This document shows, piece by piece, positions 37,101-50,100 of a stretch of 64,000 nucleotides of DNA. Source of the stretch: Phallusia fumigata (Eukaryota > Chordata > Ascidiacea > Phlebobranchia > Ascidiidae); the NCBI GenBank assembly GCA_008931825.1, contig QXVZ01026315.1, forward strand, positions 49,424 to 113,423, in the 5' to 3' direction. Each line of letters begins with the position of its first letter. Within the stretch, counting starts at the first letter, position 1. The notes under the pieces were generated by a model. The model had not been told where the DNA came from. It searched no databases and saw only the letters and a program-made list of their open reading frames with translations. Both the position numbers and the translations under genes were made by a program.

Positions 37101-40100
37101 CAAAAATGGGAATCTCTACAATGACATGCTAAATATTATTTGGCCATCGGTGTCAAAAAAATAGTTTTAGAAACTATTGGCAAAATTAAATCGCTGCAAT
37201 GATTTTTTCTTACAACCTAAAACTAAACTAGTCCGTGACCGCTAAAGTTGTTGTAAATCGAGTATGTCAACCTTTATGCGAATTTTTAATTTTTGTTGGG
37301 CAATTTGTTTGCTTTCTTGTTAGCACTTTGATTACCTTGAACCTAATAATAGTACGATTATGCCAGAATGATGGATGCGTTTTACTATAATTACATGAGC
37401 ATTACATCATGCTGTAGACTTAAAACTTGTTACATGTCACTCAGTGATCAAATGCTCAGGATGATGCAAAACACGTTCCTTTTTGTGCTTTCATGGTTTT
37501 TCAACGGCCTTTATAATACACATCCACCAACAATACACAAAACGGTGGCCATTCTTTGAACTATTAATCCCTCCAACAAGTGATTTTCAACGTATAACCC
37601 GCAATTTGGTTGTAAAGCCTCCTGTCAGCATTCGTAAAGACAAATCCTTTGCCGCTGTTGAAACGGTGAATCACGACCTTAATCCCGTTCCCCACCTTCC
37701 TGCATTACAATCGACTTGTCCGGCAACCATTTGTGGTTTTCAGCAGGCCCCGTCTTCAAGGCTCTGTGCCACCATTTTCGGCAATGTAGCCATTTATTGG
37801 AGGAAAGCGGCCTTTCCTCAAACCCGTGACTCACCGCTGATGAGGTCGGGTCCCGCTAATGTTTGATCGGCGGTGACAGAGGCAACGAACCTGCAGCGGT
37901 ATGAAATCGCATTATCGTTATCGATGACAACTCGAGGCGCGGTATCGATACTGTACGGCAAACCGAAAAGCACTCCATGCAGGCATGGGTTCCTGAATTT
38001 TGTCCGGCCCAAACCAAGTTCTTGTTTGGTGCTGTTATTGGACGCAAACTCTGCGAAATGATCAACATTTCGGCGGTCCGTCGACGCCTAACGATACGCT
38101 GATTGTGAAATTCTGACGCCAAGCCGATGTGTTGGCCAACAACAGTGCCAACACACAAACGCGTTACAGAAATTACTCAATTCAAATTTTTTTTAAGAGT
38201 TTAGCCTGATGATTTTTGAATTTCGGTGTGTTGTACATAAGGTTGCACTGATTTAAAATTGCCTACTTTGCTTGGATTTAAGTGGGGTGATTAAAAACCA
38301 CATTTTTAAGTGCCTTGACCCCGTAAGTTGGAGTGTTAATTACAACAATACTAATTTTAAAATACCTAGTCAGTAACAACATAGAGGTGGTTTTAGCTTA
38401 CTCGGATTTGTTGTTCATTTTTAATGAACTTTGACGTAAGCCGTCGGTTTTGCACTTTTTGCAGTTAACACTTTAGCCGTGAAAATTACTTCATAAACAG
38501 TGCAAGAAGTTAAAACTATTTTATTCTGTTAAAACACGGCATTTGACGGACCCACGTGAATGTGCATTCGAAACTATTAAAGCGAGCAACCGAAGTACGG
38601 CCAAGTTTCGGTTATATTTAAATTAATGACACCTTGTGTCGTTATATCAACCGCTTGTTTGGCAGCAGTAAAAGCATGAAAACGGGCTGACTGCTTCATG
38701 GCAAATCGTGCAGCACGCGATTCCTCGATCGCCCCGCCTGCAGCTGACTGTTTAACGAGTTACACTGTCCTGAAGCAGTGATAACAGTGTTTGCAACCAA
38801 CAAAACGTGTTTCATATCTTGTACTTAGTGCCTGTAGCGAATTTGCACCGCTTAATCCTTCCAATCAACATTCCGCGCATACCAGTCTATAAAACGCGTG
38901 CTACGCCAACCGACCTTCCATATTTGGTGTTTCAAACCGGCCATTCCATCACTCACCGCAAAGCAGGGTATCAATATCATGGGGCGGACTGGGGTTAAGA
39001 CCCCTTGGAACCCAAACCCCTGGACTCAAGGAGTCACGGAAGTTTTGATAGGCGGGAATGTTGTTTTGATCGAACGGTTCAAGTCCGCTAACTGCCCGTG
39101 CGGTATTCACCTAACAAGTTCATCCATCACCGTTACTGCCTATAATCTGCTTGGTTTAGTTTTCGGCCTAATTTGGGTTATGTCTCGTATTCCAACAGGT
39201 ATCGCTATCAAACCAGGAAAACAGATCTTTCAGTGGGAGATTCGTTTTTCCGGGAACGCTAGTACCTCGGGATCCAGGTGGAGATTATAGGGATTAAGAA
39301 CGTTGTGGAAACCAAACTGATCTCGGTGGAAAGGGAATAAATGTAACTATTTTACAGGCATTAAATCTAATTTGGTGCTGCTATTTCAATCGTTTGATTT
39401 TTTTTTAATAATCTCGTCAACAGAATTCCAAACAATGATTCTGCTAAATTGTTGAAAGGTGGGTAACAATGCAGGTGTGTCGGATCTATCGCTGCCGTCC
39501 AAATTAACTCACTTTGCACCAAATATGTTTTAAATGCACTTTGTACCAACGCCAAAAGTCCTTCACGATGTGTTGCACGAAATCGTTTCTCGCAACAACT
39601 AGTTGTTGACCTGGGTGGTCGGTAATGGAACTTTGTTTGTAAACTTTCCGTTGTTACCGCCCTTGATATTTTCCATACAATGGTTGATAGCCCTGCCGAA
39701 GGTGCCCAACCTCGCTGAAGTGTATATTATAGCGGGCGAGGCAGTTTTTTTTCGGAAATTTTTGCACCTAATTGTGTGAAAATCATTCGGCCTGTATTTT
39801 CTTGTTCCAACACTGATTTTACTTGTCGCTTGTTAAAGCCGCGCTGGTGTATTGTGCACTGCGCAGATATGTCGATGTCATTCCATTTGTGTCAATACCG
39901 ATGTTTAATGAGTTGTTTCTACGTGGGCAACGAACACATTTTATTATCCCAGGGGCTTGCAGGGGTCCTCTACAACAACTATTTAAGATTTGCCACAACT
40001 CTGTTTAATAAATTCCCCCATTCCCACAAAAAAGCTATTTATTTGTCATCGGTAACTTTGTGTTTGACTAACAAAACTGTTGTTTGCTTTAAACTAAAGC

Positions 40101-40449
40101 GTAGAACCAGCATGATGACCATGGCAATATCCATCAACAAGTGCATGAACTTTGCCAATGTGTGAATTGACGAGAAACCATCGTCAGATGCAGTTTATCA
40201 CACAAGCAAACAGTTGGGGCACGTCTGATTCGCCTGGGAAAGTGGAAACCGTTCTCCAACAAGGCGTCTAGTCGCTGAGATTGCGGAATACACCACAGAA
40301 TAAACAAACTCGGCCAAACTCGCCTAACAGAGTAGCATCGGACCAGCGCGTAGAACTTGCCAAACATACGTTTTCAGGTGCGGCAAGTTTAGGCAGAGAC
40401 GATGGATTGATCTCAACCCATACATTTGTCAATGTGGGTCGACACACAC
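34162..40449. other. Large gene-poor interval, left part
   Basis: About 6.3 kb with no recognisable exon on either strand. Open frames of 60-155 codons (for example 35631-36098, 37483-37866, 38898-39290) have no known motif, no plausible splice partners and look like chance frames. No repeat array, tRNA or structured RNA was recognised by eye. It could contain distal regulatory sequence or lineage-specific non-coding RNA. Confidence 0.45.
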
Positions 40450-40670
40450 AGTACAACAAACAGCAACGTGAATGAGTTTAGAACCTGGGCGAATGTGCAG
40501 TTTCCTTCAACACGTAAATAACTAAAATGGATAACACGTTAAACAATTTATAATAAAGGNAGTACAACAAACAGCAACGTGAATGAGTTTTGAACCTGGG
40601 CGAATGTGCAGTTTCCTTCAACACGTAAATAACTTAAATGGATAACACGTTAAACAATTTATAATAAAGT
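40450..40670. repeat. 110-base direct duplication around N40560
   Basis: 40450-40559 and 40561-40670 are copies with only two or three differences, separated by a single N. This is the signature of two overlapping contig ends or alleles placed side by side. Confidence 0.85.
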
Positions 40671-41775
40671 TTAATTTCGACAAAAAAGAACGCCAAGTTT
40701 TTGTAATTTTTACAGCAATTTTTAGGGGGCAAGGCAAATTTGCACTTTGCTCTTTAAAATCTCGATCCAAGTAACACCACATAGATTAACCTTAGACTAC
40801 ATTTGCTTGTTTTCGTTACGCGAATTCATGTGCGGCAGGTTATTTATTCCATGACCGAGAAGTTAGGGTAAAAATATTGCTCTTGCGTACCATAAATGGA
40901 TTTGGAGCGAGAACTTATTGTGCCCTATACCGTTGCGGCTTCTGAACATTAGTCAGGTTTACTGGGTCTCACGCGAATCACGATATTTGTGGCTTCATTG
41001 ACGTTCGACCGAAACGGCACCTTGCCCCCCCCTTCTGTGTACCTTGTGCTTTCCTGTGCTGGTTGTCAACAGAAGACCGAATTTATTTTTCTTTGAAGTT
41101 TTTGTGGCGCAGCGAAACGATGAAAAATCGAATACCAACGTACACCTTCTTTGCATCATAAATTTTTTGGGTGTTTTCACTTCAAACGTNCTGGGCGAAT
41201 GTGCAGTTTCCTTCAACACATAAATAACTAAAATGGATAACACGTTAAACAATTTATAATAAAGGGTAATTTCGACAAAAAAGTTTTTGTAACTTTTACA
41301 GCAATTTTTAGGGGGCAAGGCAAATTTGCACTTTGCTCTTTAAAATCTCGATCCAAGTAACAACACATAGATTACCCTTAGACTATATTTGCTTGTTTTC
41401 GTTACGCGAATTCATGTGCGGCAGGGTATTTATTCCATGACCGAGAAGTTAGGGTAAAAATATTGCTCTTGCATACCATAAAGGGATTTGGAGCAAGAAC
41501 TTATTGTGCCCTATACCGTTGCGGCTTCTGAACATTAGTCAGGTTTACTGGGTCTCACGCGAATCACGATATTTGTGGCTTCATTGACGTTCGACCGAAA
41601 CGGCACCTTGCCCCCCCCTTCTGTGTACCTTGTGCTTTCCTGTGCTGGTTGTCAACAGAAGACCGAATTTATTTTTCTTTGAAGTTTTTGTGGCGCAGCG
41701 AAACGATGAAAAATCGAATACCAACGTACACCTTCTTTGCATCATAAATTTTTTGGGTGTTTTCACTTCAAACGT
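40596..41775. repeat. 0.6-kb direct duplication around N41190
   Basis: 40596-41189 and 41191-41775 are near-identical, differing by a few substitutions and small indels, including nine extra bases in the first copy near 40690. The N separates them exactly. Allelic or overlapping contigs are the likely explanation. Minus-strand open frames at 40995-41318 and 41581-41859 are the same non-coding frame seen twice. Confidence 0.85.
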
Positions 41776-44180
41776 TTTTTGATATGCCCCAAAAGTGTTT
41801 TTATGTTTTTTTCGGATTTTCGAAAATATTTTGAAACGACGTTGGGACATTTTTGTCATACATACTGTTGTATTTCAAGTTTTTACAGCTAAATTGTAAA
41901 AGAGACCAGTATTTAAAATGTCAAAAAACGTTGCATCATATGTTACGTGTTTAAATTACAACGAGTCAGTAAGATGTATTACAAAATGTTTTTGAAAGCG
42001 CAACAAAATTCGTGTTGGGCTTAAAGGTAAGTGATACCTTCATTTTACCGCAGCATTTCTGTCAAGGTACCAATTTCTCATTCTGTACGCCTACATTATC
42101 CGTCCTTGTGGAATGGATCAAGTTGCAAATGCCACTTTACGACTCAAGGGGTTTAAGCCTCCGCCACTCGCTTATCGCTACAATTGTCGCAAGTACTCCA
42201 TGCAACCTTCAACGACGTGCTTGGAACGCACCAAGGTTGCTGGGCTTTCATATATACAGCTCTGACAGAATACGCTCCGCCAATGGTTGGGAGTGGTGGC
42301 TGCGTTATGCGTCAGAGTTCGTCTCTCGCGCGTCTGACGTCACCTGTGGTCAATTATGATAAGCCAGATGATATTTGTAACGCGTTGCGTCGGCGTCTAA
42401 TAAGGTCGAATTATGTTATCATTAAAAAATCGCGAAAACAACTCAAGTTTCGTTAGACGAAAAATTGTCCACACTTCATGAAAGCGCGAGGAATGTCGCA
42501 ATAGCTACATGTTTGTTGAATTGCGTCGATTTAGGCCGGTGGACCGTGGACTTGTTGACTAAGCACACGGAAACCTGCTGCCGTTGCTACAAGTACGCCG
42601 AAAAATACAAATAGAACACACCGACTTGTAAATTGTAAGAAATTCTTATTTGCGCAAGAAAGTCGTTCAAGTTAAGTTGTGGCCTGCACTGTTGTTTACT
42701 ACGTCTTCTCCACCTCAACGCCTCAATGGTTTCTTCTTGACCTCTTCCGTTGCATTTTGCCATGTTTGGTGTAAAAGGCTGTCAATGCATTTCGGCAGGT
42801 ATGTGGCGCGTCATCGGTGAACTTCTGACGTCAGCGCCTGGCAGGTCCATTCATTCCAACTCGCAAATACCGATGGATGAATTGGCCTAAGTTGTTAAGC
42901 CAGTAGTCGTTCGTTCACTCAGGCAGTTCTGAAGAATATTTATAAACGCCATGGGCTTATCTCTGCAACGCTTTCGATCGCACCAAAATGATTCCGTTTT
43001 TAACATGTTTGGAAAAGAGATTTATAAAATCAACCATGGACCAAAAACTACCCAACCAACCAGAAAGTTAGGGCTTGTTGTCCACAAAATCGTGTCTCCC
43101 GTTATAAGGATTTTTTAAGACTGGAAGGAATGTCTGCGGTCGGTGGCTCGATCCGTACTAGGAAATTTTGGCTGTCGGAAGTAGGACGCCACATTATTGC
43201 ATCGGTGTAATGTTTACTACATGTTTTTGTCTCTTTACTCCCGGAATTCGACAAAGAAGCCAAGTCCAATGTCTGGAAATAAATATGGCCTGTGTTCGTG
43301 ACAAATCCACGCATCGTTTTTGTTCAATGCAACATTGTTTCTTGTACCGTTTTACAAGGCGTTTCTGGGTCGTTGTCATTGGCGAGACATCGGGCGTAGA
43401 GGAGCTAAACTGCTTACGAACGTGCCAAAAAACAACATTCATGGAATATTTGCGTGCTATATTGGTGGTAACACACGAACAATACCATTTAACTTTCAAG
43501 TAATTTAAAAGGTAGCCGTAGAACGCACTCCTTCTCACCGCCGTCATTTTTATGCTTTCTGACGTGCGTTTTATGCCCCGCGCGTTGAGAAAGGCACCGC
43601 ACACGGCACGCGCTACTTGTCGGGGCTAAGAAAAAGGCACACAACGAGAAACGCCGTGCACCTTTCGGCTATATAACACGCCTAAGTTGTGTACAACCCC
43701 ATCGGATACACGTGGGGTCTTGGCTGACCGACAAGCCTTGCCTTCGCCGTGTTTGGTGAATGTTAAACTTTAGGGAAATTACAGGGTGCTAAATTACTAT
43801 GATCTTCGTCGCGAAATGTCGATGCTGTGGTATGCAACGTTTTTTTGTCGAAATATTTCTAATGCTTGATTTCCAACATAAAGGACAGCTTTATCATAGT
43901 GTGCCTTATGCAGTGAAAGAATTGAAATTTTTCCGACACGTTAATTCCGACAGCAAGGGGCTTTAAAAAGCATTTGCGTGTCGGTGCGAGGATCCATTTG
44001 TACAACGAATGGACGCACGTGACGGGCAGTATAGTTACGGAACAGCCATAGGTTGAGGTCAGTGCGGGCTAAAAGATCATGTAGCGACTAAAGTTTTTTT
44101 GTCTGTTGTAGATTTTGTAACTGTTTTTGCTGAATTTGGAATCTAAAAATTTGCCCTTTGTTGTGCAAAGATAAGCTGAA
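41776..44180. other. Gene-poor interval, right part, and thrombospondin upstream region
   Basis: About 2.4 kb without a recognisable exon. The right part should contain the thrombospondin promoter and 5' UTR. No clear TATA box was identified near the start codon. Confidence 0.45.
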
Positions 44181-47100
44181 ATGAAGTGCTTATTTTTGGT
44201 GGGTACAATTGCCCTGGTTGCTGCCTCTGTCGCAGGTAAGTGCTTTCGTTTGATCTTGTTCATGCTTTTTATTGGTTAATTTCTAGAAACACTAAAGATG
44301 TCATGTGTTTGTTGTCGGATTTTAAATCTGTAAAATTTTGTTTTAACGCGAGTAATTTCTTTCAGCGAACCCAGACTCGTTCGATCTTTTTATGATGACC
44401 CGTTTGGCGAATTCCATCGGCAATGGATCGCCACTGCACCGCTCAGTGAAACCCGACAGAACGGCCCCTGATCATTTCATGCCTGCCTATAAGTTCAAAC
44501 GNTTTATGATGACCCGTTTGGCGAATTCCATCGGCAATGGATCGCCACTGCACCGCTCAGTGAAACCCGACAGAACGGCCCCTGATCATTTCATGCCTGC
44601 CTATAAGTTCAAACGGGCGCTTGACAGCGATATTGCCTTGACTGAAACCCGTTTTACTACTCTGTCTGCGTCCCTTGCACAGAGTACCGGCTTCGTTTTT
44701 ATCGCCACCGTGAAGCAGGCCCCCAAGAACCCAGGCACCATCGTGAGCGTGACGCCCAAATCCTCGGAGTCATCGCTACCGACAGCGTACTTCGCGATCG
44801 TGAGCGACACCAAAGCTGACCGGGTCGATCTGCATTATGGCATCGGCGACAGTAAACATGTCGCTCGCTTCGAATCCGCCGGTGTGTTCCAGGACGCGAT
44901 GTCGTGGGCGAACCTCACCCTGGAAGTGTTCAAGGACACTGCAAGTCTCTTCGTAAACTGCCGACTCATCGGATCTCGACGCCTTGAAACCCGTTTCTAC
45001 CGCATCCTGGACTCGCGGGAAAGTCAGCTTCGTCTCGCAAATGCCTACGACGCCGTAACAGCCGATTTCCGGGTAAATTAACTTACAATGTGTGTATTGT
45101 TCTTTGTTCATGGCGAATTGATGAGTCGATTTCGTTTTAACGACCTAAAATCAAACAGTACCCGCTAACAATGTATAGGTTCTATTCATATCCCGCGCTA
45201 ACAAGGGATTTCTCGGCCCTAACACAAGGGTAATTTGCCCAGCGGTGTTTGCCAATTACAACCGACCTTGCCTTGTCAGAGCTCTTTCTGTGTGCACAAG
45301 ATCGGCTACGCGATTAACATTGACAGATTTGTCATGTTCCAGCTACCTTTCTCTACTTCAACGCGTTGATAAGGGGGGTCGGGTCCGTAATGATATCGCG
45401 GCGCTTGTTTTCCCGGTCGCACCCCTTTGTTTGCGCGCCACGACGGGACAAAGGATATTTACAGCGGCTGAGCATGTTTGCTTTCGCCCCTTTGCGATGT
45501 GGACGTATGCGGCACTCAACTTGAGCTCGAACTTGTTTGCCACGCTGCCGGTTTCGTGCCGATGGTTTATTGCGCAACCTTCGCAAGTACGCAACGGTAA
45601 ATCGTGGGGGCGTGTACTGGCTCGTGGGCAATATTACCTTCTATTCAATCGTTACAAGTTTGTTGTTTTCTTACGGTGCTACATATCACTGACTCTTAAA
45701 ACTAATGGGGTCGTGAAAAGTTGCCCCTCGTTGACTGTCGTTTTGATGTGTCCACAGGGTTCCATGCAGAAAGTAAGATTTTTAGTCGGCAACGTTTCCG
45801 CGGAGGAAATCATGGACAGCCACTTCGCGTGCGACACCGCCAAGCAATCAGGTACGGCCCTGCTTTGTGTCCGCCTTATGTCAACAACCCTCGTACCTTG
45901 AACTAGTCGTATTGACTGTTGCTTTGTTGCGCAGAAAGCCCCGAAGAGACCGAAACAACACCAGCAAGTTCACCTTTCGGCGGCGGCGGCAGCTACAGCT
46001 GGGCCAGGGATATCGTTCTGCAAATCCTGCGCAACGAATGCAATTTTTCGTGCAACGCGCAAGCTGTTGGCCCAGGCGTCCGCCAAATGGAGCCAGGCTC
46101 ATGCTGGATGGACGATACGCGCTACGGGGACGGGGACACCTGGGAACGCGACGACTGCACCAACTGCACTTGTCAGGTGAGTCGCGCGAGTCAAAAATGG
46201 CACGCTTCCGCCGTCGCGTCACGCTGTAGATGCCCAACCCCATGTGACTCGGGTGCGGCACGCAATGTTAATCAAGTTGTGCAAAAACTTGTTTGCATTC
46301 CTGCACTGCCTGAGTTTATAAATATGGACGACTTTGGGGGAATAAATGGATTTTATAAACAAACAGTATGATTCATACTCTGGCGGCGTAGTAAGCTTGC
46401 CGTGACCAACCCCTATGTTTAAACGACCTCAGGTAGTTTCTTTAGAAATTGGTAAATATTTTTTAAAATTGTATAAAAAGGTGTTCTGTAGGTTTTAATT
46501 GTTCATAAGTTATAATTTTATTTTCAGAACTCAAGAATACAATGCACAGATATTCAATGCCCGGTCCTCAACTGCATTGATATTGTTACCCCAAAGGGAC
46601 AGTGCTGCCCGAGTTGTGCTGGTGAGTTTCTCGAAAAAATACAACGTTACATCTTCTTGTTTTTTGTCTTGACGTTTTACGAGACTAACTATTTCAACAC
46701 CCCGGGGCCAAGATTGATAAGAAGCAAGTCGAGTCTGCGTTGCGTCTACAGCCTTGAGTTCGGATTTTCGACTAAATACCGCTTTCGAAACGCATGGCAA
46801 ACGTTTCTTGGTAATTTTTATCTCCCCTCGACTGATATTTTGCAGAGATCTGGCGTGTATTACCTGCAATTTCGTTCCCAAAACAAGTCGGTAAATGGAT
46901 CGGGTATTTCGGTTCGCTTATCTTGGCATACGCGAGCGGCGCCANCTGATATTTTGCAGAGATCTGGCGTGTATTACCTGCAATTTCGTTCCCAAAACAA
47001 GTCGGTAAATGGATCGGGTATTTCGGTTCGCTTATCTTGGCATACGCGAGCGGCGCCACTTGCGATAATACTCTCACGATGGAATTTGTTGCCTGTGCTT

Positions 47101-50100
47101 GCTTTAATCGCTCGCGCGCCTTCTCGGTACTTGAGGTCAATAGATGTGATTTGCGTCCGACCAACTTAAACTATTCCCGGTATCCCCCCGCGTTGCATCG
47201 CGATGGTACAACTCGCAGCGAGAAAGGACAATTTCGGTGAGTCACAGTCATTGTGCATCGGGATTATTTTTATTCGCGGGGGCGTGTTAATTGGTGAAGC
47301 AAAACATCTCAGGAATGGTGTGACTTACACTGGCATACCGATATCAAAGCTGGACCTTACCCCGGGGTGTCGTTTAGCCGGAAAAACGCTCTCTGTTCCG
47401 CGTAGTATCTGTTTGTCTCAACCGTGGAAACCTCGCCAAGTCACCCACCCACGGGAATGCGTTTCGTGTTTCGTTGTCACCAGAATAGCGACCCATTTGG
47501 GGAATCGACACGCGAATTGGTGAATCACGTAAAGGGCTTGCTTCCGGCGATTGTCATCAAGTAGCATGCCAGAACTGCGAGTTCAGACGGGAACGCTTTT
47601 GTGATGGCGACAGAGCGTGAGTAATCGCAAGCGTGCAAAGGGGTTCCTCTTAAGGGTTGGGAGGAAACTCGTCTGGGTCTTTGGGGGCAGGATGTGGGTG
47701 ATATCAAGTTAATTCCGCTTGTTTGTCGGGGCTTGATCGCCCTCCAATTTTCTAATCAAACCTAGGAGAAACTCCTAAATACATTTAACCCCCATCCCGC
47801 GATGCGAAAAGTCAGCGAAATCTAGCAAGGATCATATCGGATTTTAAGAGGGTGGTCCGGCGTGAAGAGCTATAAGGATTGGTTGTTCACTAGTCGTCAA
47901 AACACTTCGCAGAAACTCGTTACGCAACTGTTGGCGATAATGAGCTTTTGTGGCAATCGACAAACACTCGCCGCTCGAGCGGCAAAGTGCGCACTGGTAA
48001 GTTGACGTTGACGCAGCACCCGTCTGTCCTAATTGCACTTGCCCTTTGACGGATAGAAACGAAGGCTTTTCTCGCCCGTTGGTGGGAAAATACATAATCG
48101 GTATCGGCTGCTTTCAACCGACGTGCCAGGCTCCAAGGCAAACGGTTTTAAAATAGCTTAGGAGTTAGTCAACTGATATGACCAAAAACGGACAGTCTGC
48201 CCTAAACTTCGAGGAAACACGCGATAAGAACGATAAAGGCGAATTCCTAAGGATGAGCGAAAGCCGAGATTTCAACGTTCCCCAAAACGCCACAGGGCTA
48301 GGATTTTTAACACATTTTTGCGTCAACACGCACAGGTGAAATTCTCACCTGCCGATATCAATTGTGTGTTATAATTAAAATTATTTTATTGACAGCCAAT
48401 AACAAACAAACACGCCAAATTTTGTGATTCAGATTATCTTTGAGTGTGCGTGTGGTCTGTCAACTTACCCGACTTGTCATGCCTTAATGGATTTTTGTGG
48501 TTGTTGTGGCAGTGTTACTGGCTATAAAATCAATTTTTAACTGGTAAACCTTATCCCAGGTCATACGACCGTGTTTTTGTTGTTGCAGCTTAAACGTAAG
48601 TTCGGTGAATTAAACCGTCTACATATGTAATTACCAGTTTCTCGCTGTATTTCATTGTCATCGTATTCGCGTGTATTCGGCCACGTCGGAATTTAAGGTA
48701 TGTTGTTGACTTGCGTCACGCGCTTCGCGGATTAATTGCGGGCCACGTTGGTCAGCAAAAAATATACCATAAAAGGCGTTAAGGCACAATTCTTGCAGTT
48801 ATGCACGCTTTGACGTCAGCCAGGTTGATACAGTTCAACAGATGTCAAAACCAACTTCGCAACTCGTCGCCGCGACAAGTATCTCCTCTTGAAAGCGGGA
48901 AAAAATCAACCCCTTATCATAGTTTATCGAGTCATTTCAGTGCGAAAGCAGATAACCCAGGTCATGGGTGTCAAGCAACGTGTTTTCAATCAAGTTTGCA
49001 CGAACCCAAATTTGCATACGATTAGATCAAAGGCGCCTGAATACCTATTTATCCCTGCTGGGCAAACAGGTTTTATTGCTGCCTTGTTCTGTTTGTTTTT
49101 CCATGGTACGTACGTAATTTGACTTGATTTTGAAAAACAACATTTTTAACTGGCGCTATGACGGGAAATCAAACGTTTCTGCTTAGTTACGGACTTCCGC
49201 AAAGCCCTAAATCAGCATCACAAACCATGTTGCGGTCGCCAGGGCACTTGTAAAAAAGTCAACTCGGCTCGCAATCGTTGATGATTTCATTTTTAAACGG
49301 TCTGAGACAACACAGCATTGGGCTTGGAACAACAAATTCACGGTTCAATGGCGCCCAAAGTCGGAAGTGGCGCGTCGCCGCTGAAAGCAATACACCAGCC
49401 CAATCACAAGATTCCCCAGATTCTCTGCTTATTCAAACACTCTGGATTCGATCCAGACCGCCCCTTATTTGGTCAAATCCTAGGCCCCATGGTCACGGTT
49501 GGACTTTAATATTGTTATTTTGGCTTGCAGATAGCGCAGAAGGATTTTCGCCGTGGTCGGGATGGTCCGAGTGTACTGTGACTTGCGGTATTGGACATGA
49601 AACCAGAGGACGTTCCTGCGATCGCGCCCATTTCGATTGCGACGGACCATCCATGCAGAGCCGAAACTGTATCCGTGACCCCTGCAACGTTAGAGGTAAT
49701 CTGCATTGATGAATACATTGACTTTCAACTACAAACCCGAAATTCCGTTTTTTACAGAGACATTAAAATGCTTTGCTCACAAACTTTCTTTAAAATTTGT
49801 AGCCACGATTTGCAGGTATCAATAACACTGAAGCCGATTTTTACATTTAAAAAATTGTTTCAAGTGCGACGAGATGGTGGCTGGTCTCCATGGACCAAAT
49901 GGTCGCCGTGCAGTGTCACATGCGGAAAGGGCCGAACCACGAAAATCCGAAGTTGCAACTCGCCACTGCCACAACTGGATGGCGCTGAGTGCGTCGGGCC
50001 CGACCGCAAAACACGCGACTGCAAAATGTCCCCCTGTCCAGGTAAGACCCAAATTATGTAATAGCTGTTGAATAATGATTACGACGCAGCCAAATCTCTC

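Noticed and set aside
38898-39290. 130-codon open frame
   Set aside because: No recognisable domain and no splice context; not supported.
40995-41859. Two similar minus-strand open frames that look like a tandem gene family
   Set aside because: They are the same non-coding sequence present twice around N41190, an apparent assembly duplicate.
46657-47169. 170-codon open frame inside the thrombospondin intron
   Set aside because: It spans N46945 and the 113-base duplicate, and its length is produced by that duplication.
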